Source: Helianthus annuus (lineage: Eukaryota > Streptophyta > Magnoliopsida > Asterales > Asteraceae). From it: a stretch of 64,000 bases of DNA. Both the position numbers and the translations under genes were made by a program. This document shows, piece after piece, positions 1 through 10,792 of this stretch. The notes beneath the pieces were generated by a model, which did not search any database, was not told the origin of the DNA, and saw only the letters and a program-made list of their open reading frames with translations. The stretch is taken from NCBI RefSeq assembly GCF_002127325.2, contig NC_035447.2, positions 29,323,249-29,387,248 on the forward strand. Reading direction: 5' to 3'. Numbering within the stretch: the stretch's first letter is position 1; each line of letters starts with the position of its first letter.

Positions 1-340
1 GATTTAGTTATGTTCGCTATATTCAACGATAAGTTCGCTATATTCAAATTTTAAATTCGCTGCATTCATAAATTGTTCGCTGCATTCATATTAAATTCGC
101 TGGACAGAGGGTTTAACACGAACTAAAACACTCTAATCAATCAAAAACAGCTCAAAAACCATGTTTTGATGCATCAAAATGTCCAAAATGACTCCCTAAT
201 CATGCATTAACAACAACCTATCGATTAAACACACCAAATCAATCCATTTTAAGTCCAAAATTTGAAAACCTTGAAACTTTTGAAAAACCTTCAAAACTAT
301 GAAAAATCTCAACAAAAACACAACAACCAAGAGCACTAAG
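1..340 (-). mobile_element. Leader of copia-type element 1 (minus strand), with short repeats
   Basis: This stretch lies between the minus-strand primer-binding site at 341-352 and the left edge of the window, so it is read as the untranslated leader between primer-binding site and gag of an element whose body runs off the window. No ORF is seen. The hexamer TTCGCT recurs at 13, 34, 56, 76 and 96, mostly followed by a variant of GCATTCA, giving a spacing of about 21 bp. The assignment rests on position and on the analogous leader of the second copia element at 6060-6320. Confidence 0.55.
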
Positions 341-352
341 GCTCTGATACCA
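341..352 (-). other. Primer-binding site, copia element 1
   Basis: The plus strand reads GCTCTGATACCA; its complement TGGTATCAGAGC is complementary to the 3' end of initiator methionine tRNA, the usual primer of plant LTR retrotransposons. It lies three bases inside an LTR edge that begins TGTAG at 356, the correct geometry for a minus-strand element. Confidence 0.8.
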
Positions 353-355
353 AAT

Positions 356-862
356 TGTAGATCCCAAAATCAATCCGGATCACAGTGGTTGGTTGTTTTA
401 ACCCAAAACACCTATTGATTAAGTGTTTGAGCTATGAAAAGTCAAGAATGATCAAAGATGAAGGTGAAGCTAATGGATTAATGAATACAACAAGTGTTGT
501 ACTGAATCCAAACAATGAAATAAATCAATAGAGAACCTTGGATATCAGATTTGAGCACAAGATCAATGATAGAATGTAAACAACACCAATATTCATTCAA
601 GAGCCAAAAGCTTGAGTTGGTTACAATACAAGGGCTATATATAGTGTTCCTGACTAGCCAGCAAATTTATAAATTTGCCGGATTCTTATCTACACTAGGT
701 CGGGAAGCCTAATTCTAGAGAATTACAAAATAAGCCCTTATACTATCAAAATAGCTACAAACTATAATTAAAACTAATCCAGCACAAGTATCAACGATCT
801 CAAAAGTTCCAACAATAACGAATTTATAAATTTGCTAATCACTTGAAGACACAATCTGAACA
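356..862 (-). mobile_element. 5' LTR of copia element 1 (right edge uncertain)
   Basis: The LTR ends, in element sense, at 356 (CTACA) next to the primer-binding site. A minus-strand TATA box is visible near 636-646 (plus strand GCTATATATAGT), about 285 bp from the LTR end. The other terminus was not found with certainty: a CA at about 862 is a candidate, but no second copy of this LTR is in the window to confirm it. Confidence 0.5.
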
Positions 863-2441
863 AAAAGATTTATCATGTAAGTCACTGATGAACCACTTGA
901 ATGAATATCATTTTCATTTCACACATCTTCAAACAAACTTTCCCAAACCTGTTCATCATGTTCAGCACTAAGAATTTTGAAAATTAGCTTTTCAATATCA
1001 GTTGTTAAAAATCTTTTTGGATTTTTCAAAATTTTATGCTAAAACACACCGAAAATCTTTTTGGAATTTTGTGAAATAACCAAAATGAAATGCAGTAAAG
1101 AAATATTTACATACAATATTTTTGTGAGTTTGTGTAAGAAGATCATATCAGTTTCTGAGACAAATCACCAACACCGTTAAGCTTTAAACATTCTAAGTTC
1201 TAAACAATTCACTTAGATTGTCAGTATACTGATCCACTAAAATTTTCACACAAAGTTCAACTGTTTCGAGATACGAGATTAATGTTTTATGCACTTAAAC
1301 TAATTCGCGTGTCCCACCTCAGAATATACTCCCGTATCCAGATCATTTATGCTGAGGGCGGCGCTATTTTTCAAGCAAGCGTAAAGTATTCTCCGGGGAC
1401 TAGGCCATTTCTTCCGCAAAATCAGAAGTCCCGGGATAATACCCAGATATCACTAAGCATAAAGACCTAGTATCTCAGAAAGAGGGGTCCTTCAAACAAG
1501 ATTTCGGGGGTTACCCATATATCCGAGAGATGTTACCCACGAATTAAGCAAGTTTGAAATTTAGGTTTATATCTCGTCACAATCTATTAAATGTGCAAAA
1601 ACCTACTGACACATCATCAGTGAGACCGTTTATCACTATTTAACTTTCCAATTCTTTAGCATGCCGTGATCGTCCACTGATGTACTATCATTTCCTCTTT
1701 TATACAACAAAACTCATTTTTTTTTAATTTATCATGTTTTTGGCTTTTTCAAATTTTCTAATGTTTTTGGATTTTCTGTGAAAATTTTTTACTCCCCCTA
1801 AAATGCAAACACATTTTAGGAAATTTGAAAATAAACTGTACAAACAAATTGACAACTGATATCAAATCACTTCAAATCGCCATCCACTTGGCATAAACAA
1901 TCAGAACTCCCCCTCACAACAAACTATTTTCCCATTGTGATTTCAAAACACTTATGTTTGTTTTAATCAAATGGTTTTTTCGGAAAATTAGTTTTGTTGA
2001 TTTTCAAACCATTTGTAGGTTAGGGGATAAACTCATCATTTGTTCTCCAAAATACCACTTGTAAGTATGATCCAATCAAGTTCAACTTAATGACCTTGAT
2101 TAACCACTTGTCAATGAAAACCTCTTTCAACCACTTACAGGTTCACTCACCAACCATAATCACTTGTAAATCAAAATAAAGATATCACATGTAGATTTAC
2201 CAAACAAACATTTCAAGAATGATGCCGATTCCTGCTCCACTCTTACCAACCTGGGAGCTCCGGCAAGTCAGGTATTTACTCAAACATTATATCCACCCAA
2301 GCCTGACCAGCCTTGGGTGATTTTGGCACACATCTTTCCCACCAACATTTTGATTTGTAAAATTCTTTTGCACCCTTTACCTTCCTATCAACCATCTTTC
2401 CAAAGATATGTTTGACTTTCCCGTTGAAAGCCTTCTCAACA
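863..2441 (-). mobile_element. Non-coding distal part of gag-only copia element 2
   Basis: There is no supportable gene here. Polypurine tracts in minus sense (plus-strand CTCCCCCT) occur near 1793 and 1907. Multiple polypurine tracts are known in Sirevirus-type copia elements, so this may be the 3' end of the internal region of the element whose gag lies to the right. The last recognisable gag-like codons on the minus strand fade out near 2230. Pol is absent. The boundary with element 1 is not defined. Confidence 0.35.
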
Positions 2442-3823
2442 TCAAATATGATTTGAAATCTCTACCTTTCCCACTTTCGACATCAGATTTTCCTTTGACA
2501 ATTGAGGAAAATTCTCATCGTTCACTTCTGGAACGGAATTCACAATCTTTTTCTCAACCAATGACTCCTCTGATTTTATGGAATCAGATTCATTGTCAGA
2601 ACAGCTATCTGTTTTAACAACCCACTTTTGTTTACTCAAGTCACCTCTTCTTTTGTAAAACCTTTTTGAACTTTCTCCTTCCTCAGAAGTAGAATTTTCA
2701 AACTTTTTAACATTTTTCACAGGTTGTTCTTTCTTATCAACACAAGTCTTTCTCAAAACAGAGTTAGAAGAAACTCCATGTTTTTGGTAGTTGGTCTTGG
2801 GGCAATTCCAAGCTATGTGTCCAACTTCCCGGCATTTGAAACAGGTTCTTCTGTCAACTCTTTGAGCAAACTTTCTCACATTCTTCTTTACTTCAGCAAG
2901 AAACTCTTGATTCAACTGCTTCCAGAATGGTTTCTTCTGTTCATCCTCTGAACTTCCTCCTGCAACAAATTTTGTATTTGGTTTATAAGTTTTTGATTTT
3001 TATAATTTTCTGGTGAAATAAAACCAAGACTATTCTTTTTGAGATTACCATTATGGTTTGGTTTCTTTTGAAAACCATAACCACAACCGTAATCCATTTT
3101 CTTGTTTATCTTTTGTTTGATTCTTGAAGTGTAAGGTTTAGGTTTTCCAGAAAGATTTAAATCTTTTATTTCAGAAATATTAATTTATGTTAATTTGAAA
3201 ACCTTTTTGATCATTTCAGTTTTAACACTTCTTATTGGGAATTCATTATCAGAATATAATTTGTCTGAATCATTCAAAATATAAGCCAAATTGATTGATT
3301 CATCATTCAAATTAGATTTTGATAATAAAAATTCCTTGTTGTAAACCCTCTTAACCAGTGAACTCGGACTCTTCTTAGACGAACTCGAACTATCTGACTT
3401 AGACTTCGACTTTGACTCTTCATCCATATCCAACACCTGATCGACAACTCTCTTAACTAACTCAGACTCATGATCAGTGTCAGACGTTGTGAATGTGACA
3501 TCAATATTGTCTGGTAATTCATCAATGATTTCAGACTTTAACTTGATGTTTAGAGCCTTGTCTACTCGTTCCTCATTTGGATTTCTGGGAGAATAACTTT
3601 CAAAAATCGGGGGCGGACATCTGTTATACTTGACACTTTGTGTCTTACCAGTATCCTCTTCTTTTTCTTTCTTCTTGAAAGCTTCAAGACCTGCAACAGT
3701 AGGATAAACATGATCAATCAAATAATCACACGTAGTGTAACTCAATAGTAATCGTTTAATCCTTTCACTCTCAATCTTCTCAAGTTCCAACTCCTGCTTC
3801 AGCTTAGCACAATCTTCAATGTA
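2442..3823 (-). pseudogene. Distal part of copia gag, second CCHC knuckle, broken frame
   Basis: This continues the long gag reading frame to its right. The frame carries on past an in-frame stop at 3824-3826 and a second one at 3185-3187, and shifts frame near 2912-2940. The last piece (2915 down to 2442) contains a second CCHC zinc knuckle, CFKCREVGHIAWNC, at about 2846-2805, followed by a Lys/Ser/Glu-rich tail. Two knuckles far apart in one gag is unusual for copia elements. The lesions mean it is not expected to make a full-length product. Confidence 0.7.
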
Positions 3824-6019
3824 CTAATTGATGACGCTCTGCTTTGTCATTAAAGTTGCACTCATTTTGTCATTTGCTTTTTCAATTTCTGAATTCGTTC
3901 TTTTCAAACTATCAACTGTCCTGTTCAGTACATCGTACGACTCCTTCACATACTTCACATCAGACAGTAAATCTTTTTTCATCTTCTCTAATTCAGCAAT
4001 CTTTTTGTCTTTTTCTTCACAAGTTTTGCAAAATTCTGAACATTTCAAACATGGTTTTTCAACTTCAACCACTTTTTCAACTATCTTCTCAACCTCGACA
4101 ATCTTTTCAATTTCAACAGGTTTCTCAATTTCAACAACTTTCTCTATCTCTGCAATCTTTTCTACTTCGACAATCTTCTCCACTTCGACAACTTTTTCAA
4201 CTTCAACTATTTTCTCTACCACTTTCTCTACTTCAACAATTTTTCCTATAGCATTCTCATTCACTGCTTCATCTTTTGTTTTTCCAGCTTCTGTCTTTGC
4301 CTTTTCATCAGCAAGTAATTTTGCTGCTTCTAGCTCTCTCTTCAATCTGTCAATCTTCTTCTGATTCAGCATCTCAACTTTATCTGCATAGAAAAAATTA
4401 AAGTTGTCAGGATCAATGCTTTTTCTACATTTGTTAAGATATTCTTCCTCATCATCAGTATCAACATCACTTCCTAGATCTGGAAATATTGGAATTCTTT
4501 TCTGGCTAGCTTCATCTTCCAGAACTCGGGCAACAAGAGTTGAATCAGGTATGTATTTGTCCCAACTAAAACCCTCCGCAACCTTTTCATCGTCCTGATG
4601 AATGATTAAAGCTTTCTTCTTTCCGTTGTTATTGACATGAGACGAGGATGGTTGTTGTTCAATCTGATGAAAAATTGATTTCTGATAATAATTGTTCTTT
4701 TCTTGACTCCCAGTTGATTCTTGATTTTTACACTCCCGTTTAAAATGACCCTTTCCTTTACATCGGAAACAGGTTACTTTAGATTTGTCAAAGCCCAATG
4801 GAGAGGTAGCCATTCCTCGAAACTCATCTCTGCCAGTAATCTGTTGAAACTTTTCTGCTCTCCTCACAGCACTTGCTAAACACCACTTCACATCCATCAA
4901 CTCAAGTTCTTCTGCATCGATTTGGTCGTAATCTTCTTTTGTGAGCATCGGATTACCAATTCTTCCTGCAACTAAGCTTTCGTATGACTCTAACATAGCT
5001 ACAAGAGATTCCATGTGTTGCTTAGCCAGCTCTGGAGAAAGATGTTGACCATTCTGAATGTTCAAAGTAACATTGCACTGCAGATTTGTAGAATTTTGCT
5101 TCTGAGGACTTGGTGTGTTGTTGTTAGGATCAAAGCTTGAAAATGATGAAGTATATCCACCACTTTGAGTTGTAGTGCTAGCATTTGGACTTGAAGAACC
5201 ATCAGCACTAAAAGCAGTACTAATCTTTGGACTTTGACTGGGAGTAGCCTCAAACTTGTTCCCTCGGTAATACAGACTAACATCTTGTTTAGCATTTCGA
5301 TTTGTCATGATTGCTGTTTTCTGAATATCCAATTCCTGCTCTTCAATTTTCTGAATGAACTGTGCCAAGTTCATACTCTCGGACTTCCTCATCAGTTTCA
5401 CAATCATCAAATAAGTTCCCCACTTCTGTTGGGGTAAAGCCTCAGCTAGCTTATCGACCCACTCATCATCCTCTTTCTTAATGTCCAATCTACCCATTTC
5501 CAATACCAGATGGCAGTATCTATCAATGGTCTGCTTTGTTGTTTCATGATCAAATGCTGTAAACATATCAAACAATTTCTTCAATAAAGCCTTTTTGTTT
5601 TTGATCATATCTGCACTCCCTCTGAATTTCTGAATCAAAGCTTCCCAAATTGATCTAGCTGTACCATTATGTTGAAGTAAAACAAAAATATCTTCTTTAA
5701 CTGCTTGCTGAAGAATGCTGATCATCATCTTTTCACTTGTGTATTTCAACTTGTCAGCTTCTGAAAAATCATTAAAACCCTTTTCAAGCCCACGTTCATT
5801 CTTTGGTCTCTCGTAATCTTTCAGCAATGTACACCATGCTTCAAATTTGTATGCCTGAACCCAGTTCTCAAATCGACTTTTCCATCCTTGAAAATCCTCA
5901 ATGTACATCAGCTTCGGTGGTTTCTGATGAGTTCCCGTCTCATTCTCACTGTACAATGTTTCAGCAGCAGTCACAGGAGCAACCGGTGTAGCGAATGCAT
6001 TGTTGAATTCCTCAGCCAT
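3824..6019 (-). CDS. Copia-type gag polyprotein, proximal part (731 aa)
   Basis: This is a 731-residue ORF read on the minus strand from ATG at 6019. Residues about 40-220 look like the copia-type gag capsid domain (UBN2 class), including a W-K-S-R-F-E-N-W segment near residue 47. A CCHC zinc knuckle, CFRCKGKGHFKREC, sits at about residues 416-429 and would bind RNA. Residues about 590-655 are a run of six-residue V/I-E-V/I-E-K repeats, followed by a CxxC-rich, Lys/Glu-rich coiled region. The frame ends at a stop at 3824-3826, but gag-like sequence continues in the same frame beyond it. No protease, integrase or reverse transcriptase follows, so the element is gag-only. Its product would form particles in the cytoplasm if expressed. 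Confidence 0.8.
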   Translation of the reverse strand: MAEEFNNAFATPVAPVTAAETLYSENETGTHQKPPKLMYIEDFQGWKSRFENWVQAYKFEAWCTLLKDYERPKNERGLEKGFNDFSEADKLKYTSEKMMISILQQAVKEDIFVLLQHNGTARSIWEALIQKFRGSADMIKNKKALLKKLFDMFTAFDHETTKQTIDRYCHLVLEMGRLDIKKEDDEWVDKLAEALPQQKWGTYLMIVKLMRKSESMNLAQFIQKIEEQELDIQKTAIMTNRNAKQDVSLYYRGNKFEATPSQSPKISTAFSADGSSSPNASTTTQSGGYTSSFSSFDPNNNTPSPQKQNSTNLQCNVTLNIQNGQHLSPELAKQHMESLVAMLESYESLVAGRIGNPMLTKEDYDQIDAEELELMDVKWCLASAVRRAEKFQQITGRDEFRGMATSPLGFDKSKVTCFRCKGKGHFKRECKNQESTGSQEKNNYYQKSIFHQIEQQPSSSHVNNNGKKKALIIHQDDEKVAEGFSWDKYIPDSTLVARVLEDEASQKRIPIFPDLGSDVDTDDEEEYLNKCRKSIDPDNFNFFYADKVEMLNQKKIDRLKRELEAAKLLADEKAKTEAGKTKDEAVNENAIGKIVEVEKVVEKIVEVEKVVEVEKIVEVEKIAEIEKVVEIEKPVEIEKIVEVEKIVEKVVEVEKPCLKCSEFCKTCEEKDKKIAELEKMKKDLLSDVKYVKESYDVLNRTVDSLKRTNSEIEKANDKMSATLMTKQSVIN

Positions 6020-6059
6020 GTTTCAATAATCAGGTGATACTTCGGGAAACACCAATTTC

Positions 6060-6320
6060 AATTTCAAATGAAATCAGAGTTGATCACTTTCAAGCGGAAT
6101 CTGATTCTGTTTGCAGATTCAAGCGAAATAAGATGTTTGGAGCGGAATCACATGTGTCTTTCAAGCGGAATACCAAATGAAGCAATTTGGAGCGGAATTA
6201 GCAGACTTTTCGAGCGGAATCAGATGACTTTTTCAAGTGGAAACTCAAACTCGAGCGGAATCACAGGTTTTTGAAGCGGAATCAACACTTGTTCGTTCGA
6301 GCGGAATCACTTCGATGTCC
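6060..6320 (-). repeat. Leader repeats of copia element 2 (AGCGGAAT motif)
   Basis: This lies between the gag start (6019) and the primer-binding site (6510). The octamer AGCGGAAT occurs exactly at 6093, 6141, 6164, 6191, 6213, 6254, 6275 and 6300, with degenerate versions near 6122 and 6235. Intervals are 19-29 bp, averaging about 23. The sequence between copies is not conserved. Confidence 0.8.
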
Positions 6321-6509
6321 CATTTCTGCCATTTTTAAGTTGAATTTGGTTCTGATTCTTTCAAGGCTTTGTTGATATGTAATTTTACACAGTTTGTGAG
6401 AATTTGATCCGATTTTAACAGTGAAAACTTGTTCAAATGAAGAAAGAAGGTGTAGAAGTGAGAAAATGTAATGGAAACAAGCTGATATATGCAGAACTCC
6501 TCCTCCTGA

Positions 6510-6521
6510 GCTCTGATACCA
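6510..6521 (-). other. Primer-binding site, copia element 2
   Basis: The plus strand reads GCTCTGATACCA, complement TGGTATCAGAGC, matching the 3' end of initiator tRNA-Met. Two bases separate it from the LTR start at 6524. Confidence 0.85.
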
Positions 6522-6523
6522 CT

Positions 6524-6923
6524 TGTAGGATCGATCTGTGACCCAAACGAGTCGTTTGGAAGAGTACTTAGGCTATTCGAAAGGAGAAAATAGACGTATA
6601 GACTCGAAACAGCTTGAATATCACTTTAACCTTCTTGTATATTGAATTAACAACGATTACAGTCACAAGAAATACCGACAGCACTTCAGTACAAGTTCCT
6701 GATTCCCCACCAAATGACATGATCACTAGCCTATTTATAGAGTTTCTGATTCCCCACGAAAGTGCAATGTTCATTTCGTGGGAAATCAACATTTTGTCAT
6801 TTCGTGGGAAATCAACATTTGGTCATTTCGTGGGAAATCAACACTAAAACTCTATTTTCCTGAACTACGTGACTCGATCTAACATATCTAGTGTAAGACT
6901 CGATACAAGACAAAATCGACACA
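6524..6923 (-). mobile_element. 5' LTR of copia element 2 (400 bp)
   Basis: It begins TGTAGGATC next to the primer-binding site and ends ATCGACACA, so both ends are TG/CA. A minus-strand TATA box (plus strand CTATTTATAGAG) lies near 6731-6742. Between 6750 and 6845 the phrase ATTTCGTGGGAAATCAACA is repeated about three times, a U3 direct repeat that may be an enhancer. It abuts a gypsy LTR scrap at 6924, so this copia element inserted in or beside an older gypsy LTR. Confidence 0.75.
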
Positions 6924-6974
6924 TGTATGCACTAACACTAAAAAGCGAAGCTCTGCCTCGATGTAAGTATAATA
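6924..6974 (+). mobile_element. Scrap of gypsy family-1 LTR
   Basis: Positions 6939-6974 (CTAAAAAGCGAAGCTCTGCC and onward) match 17790-17826 in the 3' LTR at 17365-18646 with only a few differences. The scrap is sandwiched between the copia LTR (left) and the gypsy family-2 LTR (right), so both appear to have landed in one older LTR. Confidence 0.65.
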
Positions 6975-9495
6975 TGTGACAACTGTCAAAATTCCAGGTA
7001 TCCGTACAATTATTAAACAGTAATTATGACTTAATGACTGTTCGGATTTACATTTAATGACTTAAATTGCTTTCTGACTATTGCTATAATACATACATAT
7101 GCATCACATATTGCAAATGACATACCATTATTGCATGCAAACTGTGTTGATTCAAATGATGCACGAAACACGGTTAGCACAGTTATCAGATATATCAGAA
7201 AAATGCTGACGGAGTTCAGTACATAGACAGACATGGTATTGAGACACAGAATGAGCCAGAAACCAAGAGTTACACTAGTATAATGTGTAGGAAAGTAAGG
7301 ATCATAAAATTGCCTTCCTAGTGATAGTTTAAGTGCCGGAAAGTGCCTAAAACTCACTCAAATTGCTGAATTCAGCAAAAATCAGCATTTAAACACTTTA
7401 ATGTCATGCAGAAATATGGTTAAATGGTCCAAAATACTTCCCTAAGTGTCAGGAATCAAAACTGTCACAAAAGCTAACATAAAGCTCACTAAACTGCATA
7501 GTTTAGCACCTTAACGAACCGGTAACCAATCGAAAAACCGGACACTACCCAAAATACCAAATTTCACTAGAAGCATTGTTTTAACATTACCAAGCTAGTT
7601 ATAGTCCCCGAACATCATAACACACCATATAACATCTAGTAACTAGTTAACCTAACTAAACACTTGATTTTCAACTAACATAACTAACTAATAGTTACAA
7701 CCTACACTAGCCCCCCCCCACCTATTCTCTGCCAACATAGTGGCCCCACATGTGATTTTATTTGCTTAATATATTAGATTATGTTTCAACTTTTAAAACA
7801 TAAAAACCAATAGTTAAACATGTGTGATGGATTATAAGTAAAACCAAAGAACTTAACCTCATTCATTCTCTAAACAAACAAACACTTGAAGCTCTCTCCC
7901 TCTCCCTCTTCACCTCTCGGCCGAACACACACCACACACCATCACCTGCATCTTTCAATTTCCATCCATTCCATATATACTCAAGGGTGTAAGAAGGTGT
8001 ATAAGGAAGCTAGGAACTCTTGGAAGCTAAAGGACCTCTCATACAAGCTTTTATCCACCTCTTCTTCATCTTGTGATCATCCCTAGCCTTGAGCTAGTAG
8101 TAAGATCATTCTACATCTTATTTTACATCTTATTTTGTTGGTTAAAAGACGATACAAGTTGATAATCTTGAAGAACACTATGAATCTTAAACAAGAAACT
8201 TAAACATAAGACTAAAATCATGAGAATACATATTGTTTAAGTGTTGTTATGCTATTTGATTGTTGATTGCTCATGTTATTGATGTAAATCATCATGTGAT
8301 CCTGCTAGATAGTGATTAAAGACATAATCTAGCAAGATGAGAGGATGATTATGTTAAGATCAAAGTAATCATCCATATGTAAATCATGAACTTGAAGTGT
8401 AAATTGTTTTTCTTGTAAAATGATGATCAAAGTGAATGTAAAATCTTGTAAATCTATGATTTTAAGAATGATTTTTCAAGAAACCAAGGTAGAAATACAA
8501 GATTTACCTAAGCTTGGTTCTTAAAGGAATTAACCACATTTTTAGTGGTTAAACAAGTGTAGAAATATATATGTAACAAGAAAAACTCAAGAAGAAACAT
8601 TTTTAGAAAAATGATTTACAAGTTGTAAACATCTAACTTCTTTAAAAATGATGTTTTTAAATAAACAACCACACTTTAAAGGGTAACTAAGCTTACTAAA
8701 CACACTAGTAAATTACTTCAAATTTTTGTAAATTTTCAAGTTCATGAAGTAGTAATTTATGCTTGATTTTGGCAAATTGGTAAGTATTGATTGGTTTATT
8801 GTTGATTTTGGTGATTTATAAAAGAAAATGATATGCTTTGAAAGCATGGAAACTTCCAATTTTAGGAGAAACTATGGCAAAAATTTTCTAAAAATTAAAC
8901 ACTTAGAAAAATATTTTTAAACAAATATTTACAAGTATATTTTAAACAATGAATTTTCATATAAAGTTTGCCATAATTTTAGTTACAAAAATTATGAATA
9001 TTGGAGGTTGATTTTTGTAAATAAAAGTGACTAAATATGTATTTAGGAAAATATATATTTAGATGTCACCATGTGTGTGATTATTTGTATATTATGTGTA
9101 TTAGTTATATTATTTTAGGACTTGAAATAATATAACTCGCCAAAATAACAAGAAAATTACAATCCAAAATACTACCAAAATTCCAAGAAATAAATATACA
9201 AATTATACCCAAAATATTGGAGAAACCGAATAAGGAATATAACTCACATAAATATTCCAGAAATAAATTCATAAGTATATTTTGGTAATTAGTATTTTGG
9301 ACACCTAGAGAACAAAAAATATGATTTTTACAATTATTACAAAAATATATCATATTTTTTACAAGAAGAAAATATATTATTTTTGGTTAAATAAAATATA
9401 TATTTTCTTGAAACTATTAGAATATATTATTTATGGGAGAAAATATATATTTTCTTGGATAAACATGAAGTATATTACTTTTGGGTGAAAATGGA

Positions 9496-9497
<2 letters not shown>

Positions 9498-9553
<56 letters not shown>
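9498..9553. repeat. TA dinucleotide microsatellite
   Basis: An uninterrupted TA run of about 28 units directly borders the fold-back element that begins at 9552. Confidence 0.95.
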
Positions 9554-9556
<3 letters not shown>

Positions 9557-9943
9557 GAAGGTTCAAATGAAAACCACTAGTTATTGTGAAAACTCGAAAA
9601 CTAATTAAAAAAAGCCAAAAAAACATATAAAATTTTATTTTATTATTATTTTTTTTTTTTGCAAACCAAATTTCGTAGGTTTTTTATATAAAAAAATTCA
9701 AAAAAAAAATTTGTGTAGTGCACATGTGTAATACTACACATGTGTATGTGTACTACACATGTGTATTATTACACATGTGCACTACACAAATTATTTTTTT
9801 TTTAAAGTTTTTTTATATATAAAAACCAGCGATTTTTATAAAAAAATTGAAAAAAAAAATAATTTTTGTGTGTTTTTTAGGCTTTTTTTAATTAGTTTTT
9901 GAGTTTTCACAATAAAAGTGGTTTTCATTTGAACCATCCCCTA
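9552..9943. mobile_element. Fold-back MITE 1 in a TA microsatellite
   Basis: The terminal inverted repeats begin TAGGGGAAGGTTCAAATGAA on the left and end GAACCATCCCCTA on the right. Pairing extends over most of the element (GAAAACCACT with AGTGGTTTTC, AACTAATTAAA with TTAATTAGTT). The centre (about 9710-9787) is a further inverted repeat built from ACACATGTG units. It is flanked on both sides by TA repeats, so its target duplication cannot be seen. It has no coding capacity. Confidence 0.75.
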
Positions 9944-9957
9944 TATATATATATATA

Positions 9958-10741
9958 TAGGGAGAGGATCATGAGAAAACTAGATATAAATGAGAAAACT
10001 AGAAAACTAACTAAAATCCACTAAAAAGGAGGGGGGAGACTTTTAATGAAGGAGAGGGAACTTTTAATGAAGGAGGGGTAAAATTGGAAAAAAAAAATAT
10101 ATAACTTTTCAAAAATTTCCCATTTCTCCATACTTTATCATTTTAAAACAAAAATGGCACCATAAGATCACAAATTTTCTTATCTTTCATTCAAGTATAT
10201 TCGAGCATATTTTTTATGACATAAAAAAAGATTTATGGTGTTGTCTTGTTTTCAACACTATTATTATAGTAGTGCACATGTCCAATATAACATGTACTAC
10301 AATTGCATTACATGCTTAAAATTAGCTTTTTTTGATTCTAGTTTAGCTTTTAGGGTTAGTTTTTTTGGAGGTTTAGGATTAGGATTAGGTTTTTGGGTGT
10401 GGAGGGGGGTGGGTGGGGGGGTTAGGTTTTTTTCGGGTTTATGTTTAGGGTTTAGTTTTAGGTTTTCGGGAGGGTGGGGGTGGGGGGGTTTAGGTTTTTG
10501 GGGGTGGGGGGGTTAGGTTTTTGGGGGGTGTCGGTGGGGGGTGGGTTAAGTGGTTTAGGCTTTCCGTATTAGTGCACATGTGCAGTACAACAATTTTTTT
10601 TTTTTTTTGAAATTTTTTTTTCATACATAAAAAGTAGCGATTTTTCTTTAAAAAATTGTAAAAAAAAAATTGGGATTTTTTTAGGTTTTTTTAGTTAGTT
10701 TTTTGGTTTTCTCATTTAAACTAGTTTTCTCATGATCCATC

Positions 10742-10746
<5 letters not shown>
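9958..10746. mobile_element. Fold-back MITE 2 in a TA microsatellite, G-rich centre
   Basis: The inverted ends are TAGGGAGAGGATCATGAGAA on the left and CTCATGATCCATCCCCTA on the right, with AACTAGAAAACTAACTAAAA pairing with TTTAGTTAGTTTTTTGGTTT. It is separated from MITE 1 only by a short TA run and is itself followed by a long TA run. The interior at about 10350-10560 is very G-rich and contains telomere-like TTTAGGG and TTAGGATTAGG units. The apparent ORF here is a low-complexity artefact. Confidence 0.75.

Positions 10747-10790
<44 letters not shown>
10744..10790. repeat. TA dinucleotide microsatellite
   Basis: A TA run of about 23 units follows the right end of fold-back MITE 2. Confidence 0.95.

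Positions 10791-10792
<2 letters not shown>

Noticed and set aside
3828..4364. Plus-strand ORF of 178 codons rich in Ser, Thr and Phe
   Set aside because: It is the antisense shadow of the repetitive V/I-E-V/I-E-K part of the copia gag; codon repetition keeps several frames open.
7031..7357. Minus-strand ORF of 108 codons
   Set aside because: Lies inside a gypsy LTR with no similarity to known proteins that I can see.
9417..9626. ORF with a long Tyr-Ile run
   Set aside because: Translation of the TA microsatellite.
10235..10516. Gly/Trp-rich ORF
   Set aside because: Low-complexity G-rich core of a fold-back element, with no start context or domain.
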